A stretch of DNA of 64,000 nt from Strobilurus pachycystidiatus (Eukaryota > Basidiomycota > Agaricomycetes > Agaricales > Physalacriaceae), in contig JAHLMK010000026.1 in assembly GCA_019915135.1 (NCBI GenBank), positions 240,001-304,000 on the forward strand, read 5' to 3'. This document shows, piece after piece, positions 12,293 to 21,759 of the stretch; within the stretch, counting starts at the first letter, position 1; each line of letters begins with the position of its first letter. The position numbers and the translations under genes are program-made. Below the pieces are notes generated by a model. That model searched no databases. It worked only from the letters and a program-made list of their open reading frames with translations, and had not been told where the DNA came from.

Positions 12293-13359
12293 GTAGCAGC
12301 GTCGGTGTTCGCATTGGTCTGTTCAGGCTCCTCTGTGTCGTCGTCATCCGAATTGTCGAGCATCTTGTTGATCTTCGCAAAGCGGCTCGTCTGTGGCGCC
12401 TCCAACCCCTCGCTCGAAGCCTCCTCTTCTGACGGTGTCCAGTTGCTGGATTTCTTAGATTGGCTATATCTGAAATCAGTACAATGTTCAGGAAATTACG
12501 GGAACATAGTCGTTCTACCATGTCAGTGTATCCAGAACGCCGTTGTCATCCTTTGCAATACCCTTCTCAAAGAACTCCAAGGTCCAATTGTAGAGCTTGA
12601 CCATGTACGGCGTCATCAAGAAAGACCACATGTCAGATAGGACGTAGTAGGCCTAGAGCCAGAAATCAGATCGGAACAATCAGAACAAGAGTTTTCACCT
12701 GTATCATTGAGTACGCTATGTGGTGAGGATCGACACCGGACATCTAATGGATATGAGCGACAGGCGATTTCTTGTCCGAGTTATCGACGCCTGGGATCCC
12801 GGAAGATAAGAACAGATGGAGGAACACCTGCAGAATCTCGATTAACATACTGTACAATGTGAGTCGGTTGCTTACCCAAAGAAGAAAGTAGCCGCGGAAG
12901 AGCCCTGCCTGGAGATCCGTGTTGTTGAGCATCTGCTTGTCAAAGAGAAAGAGCGGCAGGTCCCAGACGTCGTAGACTCGGTGTCCATCAATAATTTTGG
13001 CCATATACTTGAGAGGAACGAATAAGAAGCTTAGCGTTAGAACAGGCTCACGACTTACGTAGTGGGATCATTGTCAAAATCGGCCAGGTCATTGACATTA
13101 GTCAGCAAGCGAGCCGTCTCAAGATACTATTACTTGAATCCATAATCAGTCTTGCTCTTGGGCACAGGGCGTTCCAGGATGTGGTCGTCGTCGAGGGGAA
13201 GCAGAGCAAAAAGATCCCTCTTTAGTTTATGCGTGTCGTCACATCGTGCCTGTGAGGCAGCCTTCTGGAACTATAAGCTAATCAGTAGTTGAATGCAAGG
13301 CTGAGCAAAAAAACTGTAAGTTACCTTCTTGAGGAACATCTTTGTGACTGCGGCTTGGA
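12293..13359 (-). pseudogene. DUF6698-like basidiomycete protein, decayed
   Basis: Minus-strand exons read QAAVTKMFLKK, FQKAASQARCDDTHKLKRD, TARLLTNVNDLADFDND, YDVWDLPLFLFDKQMLNN, LQAGLFRGYFLLW, VLSDMWSFLMTPYMVKLYNW and LEFFEKGIAKDDNGVLDTL, then an acidic tail ending at 12293. The GLFRG motif and the FYN..LELFED..E...LL.WWN-like ending match the DUF6698 family of Agaricomycetes, whose function is unknown. Lesions are a TAA-TAG pair at 13127-13132, a TAG at 12515-12517 where the family has the second Trp of WWN, and a frame problem at one splice junction. Its 5' end is cut by the repeat element starting at 13362. I am fairly sure of the family and of decay. Confidence 0.6.
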
Positions 13360-13634
13360 TAGGGTTCAAAGGTTCAGTTGTCAAAACTGCAACTGAACCG
13401 GAAAAAAACCTGAACTGAAAAGAACTGAAGACCAGTCTCAGTTTACAGTCTATCATCTCACTATTTTAACCCACAACTGTGAAAAGACTGGTTAAACCGG
13501 TTAAACCGCACAACAGTTTAACCGGTTTTAAACCGGTTTAAACTGGTCTTTTGACATCCAATTCTGTTTTTTTTTTGTGAAAGATGTTGGAGAGTCTTCC
13601 TGGGGCTCTAAAGGACATAAGGACCACGTCCGTT

Positions 13635-14096
13635 TAGACATGACCACGAATAAGGAGTAAAGGAGAATATTCATGAATATATTCTTAATCTTATTCATGA
13701 ATATGAATATGACGAATATATTACATTCGTGAATAAGAATAAGTTGATGAATATAGAATATGAACCTTCAAGTTCACATAATCCTCAACTCATTCATGAG
13801 TGTCTGACAATACTGAATTCTCAGTACTAAAGACAAGTTTATGATAAATTTAGATGCTGTTTGAATGATTTATACGTCATTCAATAACTTTAACTGTGAT
13901 CTTGAGTGACATTGAGATGATTATACTTGTGTATTCGTGAATATTCATGAATAAAAGCGAAATATTCGCAATGAAGATTAAGTTGATGAATAAAATTAAG
14001 AGTATATTCATGAATAACAATTATGACCCTTGGAGGGGGGATTATTCGTGCGCATGAATAAGAATATACTCGAATATATATTCGTGGACATCTCTA
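13635..14096. mobile_element. hAT-type MITE, 462 bp
   Basis: The ends are TAGACATGACCACGAATA and the reverse complement of TAGAGATGTCCACGAATA, an 18-bp inverted repeat with a few mismatches. It is flanked by the 8-bp duplication CGTCCGTT (13627-13634 and 14097-14104). The interior is AT-rich with many ATTCATGAATA palindromes and no ORF. The 8-bp duplication and TA(G)nG-type ends fit the hAT superfamily. The insertion falls exactly upstream of box A of the host element. Confidence 0.9.
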
Positions 14097-14104
14097 CGTC
14101 CGTT

Positions 14105-14173
14105 TGGCCTAGAGGTTAAAGTCCTTGCTACATGTCTTGTAGAAATGGCTCAGAATGGCCCGGGTTCAATTCC
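14105..14173 (+). promoter_or_regulatory. tRNA-like Pol III boxes in TIR element copy 1
   Basis: TGGCCTAGAGG (14105-14115) fits the box A consensus and GGTTCAATTCC (14163-14173) fits box B, 47 bp apart. A CTAC/GTAG anticodon-like hairpin lies between them. This looks like a tRNA-derived (SINE-like) module embedded in the element. Confidence 0.75.
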
Positions 14174-14757
14174 TGAGCGGTTCATTTTGCAGCTGAGTGG
14201 TGATAAAACCGGTCTTGAATTGGTTCAAACTGGTTAAACCGCCCAGACAGTTAAACCGGTTTAACTGGTTGCTTGAACCATCTCAAAACTGGTCTCTTTT
14301 TTTTTTGGTAGAAGCGTTTATATGATTCGCAAAGACAATGTACTGAGTACTCCGACCTAGTCGTCCCCCGCTAACCCGCTTGTTGTTTTGAGGTGTCTCG
14401 ACCCCAACTATCCAACTTACCCCGAGGAAATGCATTACGCACTCGGTCCCGCAGCAATCGTCCCCATCATTGTCGCCCTTCTTCATCCTCCCCCTCGCAT
14501 ATGGCATAAAACATAGAACACATAAAAGATACTCTCCTCCATCTCACCTCCCTCTACCTGATGCTGCGTGGATTGCCGCAAGCGGCTCCATACCCACTAA
14601 AACCCCGGTTTTCCCGACCCAATCGTCAGGGAGGTTCTTCTCGTTCGAGATTAAGCCTCGCCATGTTCCTAGGACTACTTGTTTTTGTATCGCGTGCCGT
14701 CCAAATCTAGGCTTGTTTGTCTGTGCAATATCAATTCACAGTCTCTCGTTCATTGTA

Positions 14758-15362
14758 GGGTTTGAAAGTTCAGTTCAGTTGGGTTTTTTTCCAAGATTTT
14801 CAAAGAACCACAACTGAACTGTGATCTAACCTTACAGTTTTTCCTGCAACTCACAACTGAACTGCAGTTGCACAAGAGACCAGTTTTGAGACGGTTTAAG
14901 CAACCAGTTAAACCGGTTTAACTGTCTGGGCGATTTAACCGGTTTGAACCGGTTCAAGACCAGTTTTATCACCACTCAGCTGCAAAATGAACTGCCCAGG
15001 AATTGAACCCGGGCCATTCTGAGCCATTTCTACAAGACATGTAGCAAGGACCTTAACCACTGCGCCAAACAGACGTGGTCCTTATGTCTTTTGGAGCCCC
15101 AGGAAGACTCTCCAACATCTTTCACAAAAAAAAAAAAAAATCGGGTGTCAAAAGACCGGTTTAAAACCGGTTAAACTGTTGTGCAGTTTAACCGGTTTAA
15201 CCAGTCTTTTCACAGTTGTGAGTTAATGTAGTGAGATGATAGAACTGTAAACTGAGACTGGTCTTCAGTTCTTTTGATAAGGCCTTTGTATGTTGAACTG
15301 CTGGTTCAGTTCAGGTTTTTTTCCGGTTCAGTTGCAGTTTTGACAACTGAACTTTTGAACCC
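14758..15362 (-). mobile_element. TA-flanked TIR element with tRNA-like core, complete copy (605 bp)
   Basis: The ends are GGGTTTGAAAGTTCAGTT and the reverse complement of GGGTTCAAAAGTTCAGTT, flanked on both sides by TA (14756-14757, 15363-15364). That is the target duplication of Tc1/mariner-like elements. There is no ORF. A T15 tract, tRNA-like Pol III boxes and AACCGGTTTAA-type palindromes fill the inside. The element sits in the LINE reading frame and creates a premature TAG from the TA plus its own G. Confidence 0.88.
14999..15067 (-). promoter_or_regulatory. tRNA-like Pol III boxes in TIR element copy 2
   Basis: On the minus strand, box A TGGCGCAGTGG (15067-15057) and box B GGTTCAATTCC (15009-14999) are perfect matches to consensus. 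The T arm is a 7-bp stem, GCCCGGG with CCTGGGC, around a TTCAATT loop (one G-T pair). The paired T arm supports true tRNA ancestry. Confidence 0.78.
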
Positions 15363-17602
15363 TAGTTCATCGCGTGGATGAATCGATTGCTGATCTCTGG
15401 TGGGGACGCTGCTTCTGCTAGTTCGCCCGTCATCTTGTCTGGGATCACTCTTTGGTTCCGTAGCAACCATATCAGGTAGGCGGACTTCATTATGAGGATT
15501 TTGTATAGTCGTGATTCACCCGTCTTTAGCTTCCTGTCTCTCGTTTTCATCTCTGCGAGGCCGCATCCGAGGATCATGCCGAAGTTGGGTCTTCTGAGGT
15601 TTGACTTTTTCCCTGACCATAGTTCTCTTGCTAGGCGCCACACTTCTGCTTGTCCGGTTGCCTTGCATTTTGTCAGTATGTGGTCTAGCGTTTCTACCTC
15701 CCCACATGTGGTGCAGTTGGCTTGTTCTGCTCTCTCGTCGGAGTATTCTGTCCAGTATGGCCCAGTCTTATAGGCGCCGTGCATGGCCATCCAGAGGAAG
15801 TACCGGTTCTGCTTGCTGAAGACTGGACTTCTGGCCGACTTCCATATCTTCCTGTTGGTTGGTATTTTACCGCTCAGCTCTAGTGCCCCGTACCGTGCTC
15901 TTTCCACATTTATTGCGGTCTCTCTCCGGTTTATGTTTCTTTGGTACGTCCTACTGGAGTTCTGCATTTTCTTTTGTCTGATCGCCTTGTACGCCAGGCG
16001 TTGGGTGATGTGCTGCAGTTTTGCGCCGGTGAGTTTGTATTCCCGGGGGACGTCCAGGTCTATGTCATTGGACTTGTCTCTCAGGGCGCCGTCGCCTGCC
16101 AGCTTGTCCGCTTCTTCATTTCCTTGCTCCCCGGCATGTCCTTTGACCCATTTTATTACAGTCTCGGTTTTGCGCTCACGGAGCCTTGCTGCGGTTACCT
16201 CCAGCAGTTTCTGGCTTCTCAGCCCGATGTACCCAATGTCTTCATTGGATCTTAGCCTTTTGGTCAGGCCCTCAATCGCGAATCTCGAATCGCTTTTCAT
16301 GATCAGAGGTTTGTACTCCGTTGACTCTTTGGGCGCAATTTTCATCGCCACTACTTCGCCGGAATTATTCGATTGTTCAATCTTGGTCGGGATCCTTACG
16401 CTCAGGTTCCTGTCGTCGTCTTCACCGAACCAGATTCCTGCCCCGGCGCGCGCGTTCTCATCGCCATTATTGATGCAGGATCCATCCGTATACACTGTGT
16501 CGTAGACCAGGGATACATCGCCCGGAGTTCTCCCGTCAGGAGTTTTATTGTAGGTTTTTCCTTCCATGAAGACTCGGAAGCCTGCACCTAGGCCGTCTCG
16601 TTCCGACACCCGTCTGTCAAATATATAGGTGTGTGGCTCATCGTCTTTGTTGATTCTTTGTGGTTCGCTCTCGTAGTCCTCCGGCTGGGTTTCTAGTTGG
16701 TTCCATTTCTGTGGTAGGCATCTTAGCAGCTCCGCTGCTTTTGCGTAACATTTCCCCGTGTGTTTGCATTGACGGTTGCTTCTTTCGCGAGTCTCTCGTC
16801 TTGTTGTGACGCATTCGGTGCAGCGGCACTGTCCTCGGTGTTGCCTGGACATTCCTCTTCGGGCTAGCGTTTCTGCTTTGCCTACTAGGCGCACTTTGTG
16901 TCTCAGTTGTAGGCACTTGCTCTCCTTGGAGTGCATTAGTCTCCTAATTCCGGGGTCTGCTTCCTTGTGGAGCCATATAGGCATCTCTCTGAGTGTCGCG
17001 CGATTGAAGGCGAGTCCTTCAAGCCGTACTCCATATGTCTTTCCAGTCTTAACCATCTGTTTTAGGTCGTTCAGGAGGTTCGTTACCTCCCACAATTGAA
17101 GGTAGGTGTTGAGCATCAGGTCTCCGTGGATTCTGACTTGATCTGTGGCGTGGTGTTCAAAGATGGCGTCAGCGAAAAAGGCCCAGGTCGCTCTGTCTGG
17201 CCCAAAGTTCAGGTAAGATTTGAGCCACATCAGGTTCATTGCCTCATTCCTGGATTCAAGGTCGAGTAGGCCTCTTCCTCCCTTGTCGTTTGGTATACGC
17301 ATGGTGTCTATGTTGACTGTGGGTGATTTCTCAGCCCATATGAACTTCCGAATCCTCTTATCGATTCTAATTGCTGTAGCTTTGGGCATGCCTTGGACAA
17401 ATGCCAGGTATTGGGTCACACCGCCCACTATGGACAATACGACTATCTTTCGCCCCTCCATCGTTGGGTGTGGGGTCTCCCAGGTCTGCAGTCTTCCGTT
17501 GATATTGTCGATTATCTTCCCCCAAGGTGCGGCATCTTTTGTCTTATTCCCCGGCCAGCCGCCGAGGATTCTTATTGCTCTTCCGTCCTCCGCGAGCTTC
17601 AC
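15362..17602 (-). CDS. LINE ORF2 C-terminal part: thumb, RNase H, zinc finger
   Basis: The 746-codon frame starts in a frame different from the RT part at VKLAEDGRAIRILGG, which continues RT homology. It carries a CRCTEC...CKHTGKC cysteine cluster (about 16810-16740) and an RNase H domain. The RNase H has YTDGSC (16480), GEVVAMKIA (16350), KSDSRFAI and KWVKGHAGEQGNEEADKLA (16150-16090). A zf-RVT-like CTTCGEVETLDHILTKC lies at about 15710. The true ORF would end after the inserted TIR element. Confidence 0.9.
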   Translation of the reverse strand: MKLAEDGRAIRILGGWPGNKTKDAAPWGKIIDNINGRLQTWETPHPTMEGRKIVVLSIVGGVTQYLAFVQGMPKATAIRIDKRIRKFIWAEKSPTVNIDTMRIPNDKGGRGLLDLESRNEAMNLMWLKSYLNFGPDRATWAFFADAIFEHHATDQVRIHGDLMLNTYLQLWEVTNLLNDLKQMVKTGKTYGVRLEGLAFNRATLREMPIWLHKEADPGIRRLMHSKESKCLQLRHKVRLVGKAETLARRGMSRQHRGQCRCTECVTTRRETRERSNRQCKHTGKCYAKAAELLRCLPQKWNQLETQPEDYESEPQRINKDDEPHTYIFDRRVSERDGLGAGFRVFMEGKTYNKTPDGRTPGDVSLVYDTVYTDGSCINNGDENARAGAGIWFGEDDDRNLSVRIPTKIEQSNNSGEVVAMKIAPKESTEYKPLIMKSDSRFAIEGLTKRLRSNEDIGYIGLRSQKLLEVTAARLRERKTETVIKWVKGHAGEQGNEEADKLAGDGALRDKSNDIDLDVPREYKLTGAKLQHITQRLAYKAIRQKKMQNSSRTYQRNINRRETAINVERARYGALELSGKIPTNRKIWKSARSPVFSKQNRYFLWMAMHGAYKTGPYWTEYSDERAEQANCTTCGEVETLDHILTKCKATGQAEVWRLARELWSGKKSNLRRPNFGMILGCGLAEMKTRDRKLKTGESRLYKILIMKSAYLIWLLRNQRVIPDKMTGELAEAASPPEISNRFIHAMN

Positions 17603-17631
17603 AGCGCTCGGGAGGGCTGTTGACCCTGGGT

Positions 17632-18972
17632 TCAGTTTCCTCGTCGTATTCCCTCAGTTTTTGCTATGTTGAACTTTGCTCTGGACGCTGCACACCACTT
17701 GTCGAGGATTCCTTTCAGGTCATCGTAGCTGTCGGTCTCAGCGAGGAAGACGGTGGTGTCGTCCGCGAATAGCTGTGCAATTAGGCGTTCGAGTGAGAGG
17801 TCACCAGGTATGTCAAATCCTCGGAGGTTTGACTGTCTTAACATCATTGCCAGCGGTTCAATTGCTATATTGAAGACTATACATGACAGAGGGTCCCCTT
17901 GGCGTACTCCTCTCGTTACTTTGAAGGGCTCGGAGAGCATCCCGTTAACCATGACTTGGGTTTCCGCGTTCTCATAGAGGGTCGCTACTGTTGTGACGAA
18001 ATTTTCAGGTAGCTTGAAAGCTCTCAGAACTCTCCATAGATAGTCATGGGCAATCTTGTCGTACACCTTTTCTTGGTCAAATGCAATGATCATCCCATTT
18101 GTTTCTGTGGCTTCGGCGTATTCGATTATGGTCCTGACAAGTTTGACCTGGTCATGGATGCTCCGACCGGGTATGAAGCCTGCTTGGTTCTTGTGGATTA
18201 TTTTTAGTGCTATCTTTGCCAGACGGAGTGCCAGAATCTTGGTCATGATCTTATAGTCCGAGTTGAGGAGTGTTATCGGGCGGTAGTTTGCTGGATCTGT
18301 TCTGTCATTTTTCTTGTAGATTGGGCACATCCAGCCCTTGCAGAAGTTTGTCCCTTGGACTATTCCATGCGTCTCAATGTCGTTGTACGTTGCCAGCAGT
18401 AGTTTCGCGACATCAAAAGCATCCTTGCTCTCTTTCGCGCGGTCGGCGGCGTGTTCTTCCATTAGCATTTTCCAGAACTTGTACGTCAGGCCGTCTATTC
18501 CTGATGCCTTTCCGGACATGAGTCTCTTCAGTACAAACAGTAGTTCGTCTTTTCTTATGTCTCCTTCCATGTCCGACATTGTTTCTGGCGGCACGTCGAT
18601 CTCTATTCTTGAGAGAACCTCCTCGAGGTTGGCCTCTCTGGACTTGACGTTCTCGGGAGTCACGCCGTCTTTCTGTAGGCCCTTGTGATGTTTGCGGAGT
18701 ATCACGGCCATCCGCTTTGAGTCCTTCTCGTAGATGATCTCCCCATTTCTATTTCTTCTGCCTGTATTCAGAGCTTGGAAGAGGTCTCTGGGTTTCCGTG
18801 TCTTCCCCATTTCAAACCAGGACTTTGTCATTGTCTCTCCTTCAATCCTCATTTTGACTTTTAGATTGTGCCTTGTTCTTGCATGTTCCCTTGCTTTCAG
18901 CTCGGCGAGTCTCTTTTCTATGATGCCGGTGTCTTTGATGATCTGTTCGTGATCGCTGGTTGGGTCGTTCAT
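17632..18972 (-). CDS. LINE ORF2 reverse transcriptase part
   Basis: Reverse transcriptase fingers and palm are seen: ANYRPITLLNSDYKI, NQAGFIPGRSIHDQV, IIAFDQEKVYDKI, VRQGDPLSCIVFNIAIEP and the catalytic FADDTTVF. The frame then runs FNIAKTEGIRRGN and stops. Related LINEs read KTE(I/V)IPIG plus about ten residues before TRKLNP, so a frameshifting deletion has occurred at about 17632. This LINE cannot make a complete polyprotein. Confidence 0.92.
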   Translation of the reverse strand: MNDPTSDHEQIIKDTGIIEKRLAELKAREHARTRHNLKVKMRIEGETMTKSWFEMGKTRKPRDLFQALNTGRRNRNGEIIYEKDSKRMAVILRKHHKGLQKDGVTPENVKSREANLEEVLSRIEIDVPPETMSDMEGDIRKDELLFVLKRLMSGKASGIDGLTYKFWKMLMEEHAADRAKESKDAFDVAKLLLATYNDIETHGIVQGTNFCKGWMCPIYKKNDRTDPANYRPITLLNSDYKIMTKILALRLAKIALKIIHKNQAGFIPGRSIHDQVKLVRTIIEYAEATETNGMIIAFDQEKVYDKIAHDYLWRVLRAFKLPENFVTTVATLYENAETQVMVNGMLSEPFKVTRGVRQGDPLSCIVFNIAIEPLAMMLRQSNLRGFDIPGDLSLERLIAQLFADDTTVFLAETDSYDDLKGILDKWCAASRAKFNIAKTEGIRRGN

Positions 18973-19575
18973 CGCGGAGTCGCGGTCTAGCTCGAGTTCT
19001 CATATCTCGTGTTGGGTTCTGGAGATCGTGATTTTAGCTCTCTTAGGGCCGAGTTCGCAGACTTTTGTCTTCCACTCTGCTTGGATTGATTGTGGGTTCT
19101 CTGACTGCGATCTAGTTCCTGGCTGATCTAGGACCTTGGCTATTCGCACTAGCGCCTCATCCCCCCACTTTTTGACTTGCTTCAGGAATACTTTGTCCCT
19201 GAAGACGTGTTTGGGCAGTACTCGTCATCCTGGTCCGACCTTGGGTGACTGGTCGCCCGCTATCTGTGTTGAGACCATGTAGTGGTCCGTGGAGACCCCA
19301 CTAGGTGTGATCTTTCACTCTCTGGTGTTGTCGAACTTGCTACATTTGATGTAGATCCTGTCCAGCCTTGACTTCCCGTGTCTATGGGTGTGTGTGAAAT
19401 CTAGTGTATCTGGGTATGTGTTCCTCCATCCGTCGATTAGGTCTAGGTCGTCTTTCAGCTCATCAAATGCCTCCACTTGGGGCTGTTCCGAGTCTTCGTC
19501 TCTGGGAGGTAATCTGTCTATACTTTCTTCTACAAACTTCATGTCCCCCGCTAGTACATCCGGTTTTGGTGTTTG
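18973..19575 (-). pseudogene. LINE endonuclease remnant
   Basis: The end of an AP-endonuclease (EEP) domain is visible: PKPDVLAGDMKFVEE, IDRLPPRDED, LDLIDGWRNTYPD and HGKSRLDRIYIK. It has a stop after FDNTRE, and further stops occur before the RT frame. The N-terminal half of the domain is missing. Confidence 0.8.
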
Positions 19576-20774
19576 GGACCCAGACGATCTGAACGGCGCG
19601 TAGCTTGCGCTGCAGCTCCTTTATGCCTGGGCTGCGGTTGCGGTGGGGGTGGCGGTGGGGGTGGGAGGTTTGGATCAACGATGGTCCCGTCAGCTATGCC
19701 CGCATTAGCGTGGCGCAAATAGTCGGTGGGCGTCATTCCCGTCAAAGGGAGACCCATATCCTGCATGTGCGTCATTCCAGCCAGTACGAGCTTATTGCGA
19801 TGGATATTCGCATCCCTCTCAACTTTGATTGCACTCTGCCGCATCTTCTTTGCCGGCGCCGTCGAGATTGTGGACGCATTCTCATGCCTTTTCCTTTTTC
19901 CCCCAACTTCTTTAGCCACCACCTCCTCGCCGCGTTCATTGGCGTCCTGACTCTCCTCCTCTTCGTCAGAGGAATCCTCCAAACTCCCTCCATCAATATC
20001 CTTGAGCTCGGCTAACATCGCCGCGGTGTCAACAAACCGGCTTGCGTCCGTGCTGGTGTCGGGTTCTACGTCATCTGGAGGAAAGGCCTCTAGCGATGAA
20101 TCTCCCATCGACGGCAGCACCACAATCTCTGCGCCATATACTGGCATTGTCGTTGTTGGTTGGGTCAAAGTAGGCGAGACCACGACGGAAGCTCTCTCGG
20201 CCGTATTATAGCACGTCCCAAGCCACATCTTGTAGTCGGCGATGAACGCGCTCATTTTCGCCTCCCCCATCCACTCCGGGAAGGATAGCGGCGCCGCCGC
20301 TGAATTGCGAGTTGTCGTTACACTATAGTCATTGTGAGTCTACTCCATGTCTATGAGGTGTTATTGCTCACTCACTTGAAGGTATCAATCTATCCGTTAT
20401 ACATATCCATGGGTCCGCCGATGATGGTGAAGACGCGACAAAATGTGTGCTCTTCAATGCCGCGATTGACCTCCCCAATGAAACAATCTGGGTTCGAAAC
20501 TGCACTGCACTACATAAATCAATTTGACGGATACATGTTGCACAAGAAAACTTACACGTTGCGATCCAGCGGCGCCTTTGAGGGCGGCTCGCGGAGTGTC
20601 TTCTCGTAGTTGGCTTTCGCCGCCGCTCCCTTCTCCTTTGCTTGTGTGGCATACAAACCACGCTCATCTTCTGACAGCTCCCTGAAGATCCTTTGCACAA
20701 ACTCGGTACCCATTGTCACCGTTTTCCTCGCCTTGGCCTTCAGTGCCCAGAGCTCGTCGACTGCCCGTACCAGT
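19575..20774 (-). CDS. 3' part of host gene split by the giant transposon
   Basis: The minus-strand frame enters from the target duplication (20774-20767) as LVRAVDELWALKAKARKT and continues FVQRIFRELSEDERGLYATQ. A second exon reads CFIGEVNRGIEEHTFCRVFT, IIGGPMD. A third begins after an intron of about 90 bp (GTATAA...CTATAG) and reads TRNSAAAPLSFPEWMGEAKM, FIADYKMWLGTCYN. An acidic, basic and proline-rich tail follows, with TRRSDRLGPK near the end. The LINE 5' truncation point lies at the tail. The protein belongs to a basidiomycete family also seen at 41856-45487 and 47411-50166; its function is unknown. The charged tail suggests a nuclear or chromatin protein. Confidence 0.72.
20767..20774. 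repeat. left target-site duplication of giant transposon
   Basis: GTACCAGT here is repeated at 51218-51225. If the terminal base is assigned to the inverted repeat instead, the duplication is 7 bp (TACCAGT). Confidence 0.9.
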
Positions 20775-21076
20775 CACCCTATGCAGTACCTGTAACCTGA
20801 TACAAGCCCTATTATACAAAGCATCATATTACACTACAAGCTGTAATCAACAAATGCATCAGAATAGCCTAGTATCATGATACGGGACCTCCTACCATAT
20901 ATAGAATGGGCGGTAGGGCCTACCGGGCGGTACCCGCTCTTGCCGTGATGCCGGTTCAAGCATCAGTTGCCGACACGGGGCCGTTCTCGGATATGCCCGA
21001 GAAATGACGCATCCTGGTCCACGCGTCCCGATCCGGATATACGCCCCGCACCCTTCCGAATATTTGTGCGCCACAC
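20775..21076 (+). repeat. left terminal inverted repeat (302 bp)
   Basis: It begins CACCCTATGCAGTACCTGTA and ends TTTGTGCGCCACAC. Its reverse complement matches 50917-51218 with no difference that I could see. A 60-codon frame inside the repeat is therefore present twice and is probably not a gene. Confidence 0.95.
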
Positions 21077-21191
21077 GCTACTCAAGAGCGCTTGCCTACA
21101 CCACAATCCCTCGTGCCACCAATGGATGCCGGATCATTATGTGCTGAATCCGAATATGTATGCTCCACATCCGAATATAAATGCGCCACAC
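21056..21191 (+). repeat. subterminal 21-bp repeats (3 copies)
   Basis: A 21-bp unit reading CCGAATAT, three variable bases, TGC, G or T, then CCACAY occurs at 21056-21076 (inner end of the TIR). It recurs at 21150-21170 and 21171-21191. Subterminal repeats are the usual binding sites of large-element transposases; that role is inferred here. Confidence 0.7.
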
Positions 21192-21759
21192 CCTGCTTGT
21201 GAGCACTTCCTGCCCCGCCCCTCTGCTATACAAGCATGCTGCCACTGAATGAGCTCTGTCTGTCATGGCCCGAGCGCCACCTATAGCAGCCAGATGATCT
21301 GTATTCCTATATCCGGACACGCTCCCGGCCTGCCCCGCATTGCATTGCAATCTTCAACATATCCGTCCGTCTGGCTTCACATTTTGTCATCACAAGTACG
21401 CCGTACATACATACAGTAACTGGCAGCTCAACATTTGCGCTCGTCTGTCCAGTGCGTATGTGCAGATCACCTCATTTCCATATTTGGACATACCGTTCAT
21501 TGTGCGCCAATCGTGCCCATTCTTTCTGCCAGCGCTTCTGCCAGGCACACCAAGCACTGTCCGCTACACATGATTCTCAATGAATTGTATTGTCCGAAAT
21601 CTGTCTCGCAAATTTGCGTCCACACTGGCACCCATAGGTTCAGTGGCCCCGATTCCCGATAGGGTACATTACCAAATACGGATGAGCGTCGCGAGTACTT
21701 ACTGTAGGTCAAATCCTTAGAGAGGATGATTCTTAGGATACATTTTATTCATATTGAGA
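21192..21759. other. left subterminal non-coding region
   Basis: No gene was seen. Scattered ATATCCG and CCGAATAT-like words occur, as on the other side of the element. Confidence 0.45.

Larger units (their letters stand above)
13362..14296 (+). mobile_element. TA-flanked TIR element with tRNA-like core, copy 1 (3'-truncated, interrupted)
   Basis: It starts GGGTTCAAAGGTTCAGTTG after a TA and matches, in inverted orientation, the complete copy at 14758-15362. It loses its right end where the LINE poly(A) (T-run 14297-14306) begins. A 462-bp hAT-type MITE (13635-14096) interrupts it. The sequence is rich in AACCGGTTTAAACC-like palindromic blocks. It carries box A at 14105-14115 and box B at 14163-14173. 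Confidence 0.88.
14297..19575 (-). mobile_element. LINE (non-LTR retrotransposon), 5'-truncated and inactive
   Basis: Read on the minus strand it holds the end of an endonuclease domain, a reverse transcriptase, an RNase H and a zinc-finger tail, then a 3' UTR and a 10-bp poly(A) at 14306-14297. The 605-bp TIR element at 14758-15362 is inserted in its last codons. Joining across that element gives HAMNYNERETVN and a stop, so the ORF 3' end is recovered. The 5' end is lost near 19575, at the 3' part of the split host gene. Domain order resembles Tad1-like fungal LINEs. Confidence 0.9.

Noticed and set aside
13500..15200. AACCGGTTTAAACC clusters as a CRISPR-like or satellite array
   Set aside because: They are internal palindromes of the two TIR element copies, without regular spacing or unique spacers.
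15783..16505. 240-codon plus-strand frame
   Set aside because: It is the shadow of the LINE RNase H frame.
20400..20440. In-frame TAG after GGPMDMYNG in the split host gene
   Set aside because: A GTATAA donor just before it and a CTATAG acceptor remove it in phase, so it is intronic.
20892..21074. 60-codon frame present identically at 20892-21074 and 50919-51101
   Set aside because: It lies in the terminal inverted repeats; identity reflects the repeat, not selection for a protein.
20775..21076. The 302-bp repeat as a pair of solo LTRs
   Set aside because: The copies are inverted, flank DNA-transposase genes, and only the outer flanks share a target duplication, so a TIR explains them better.
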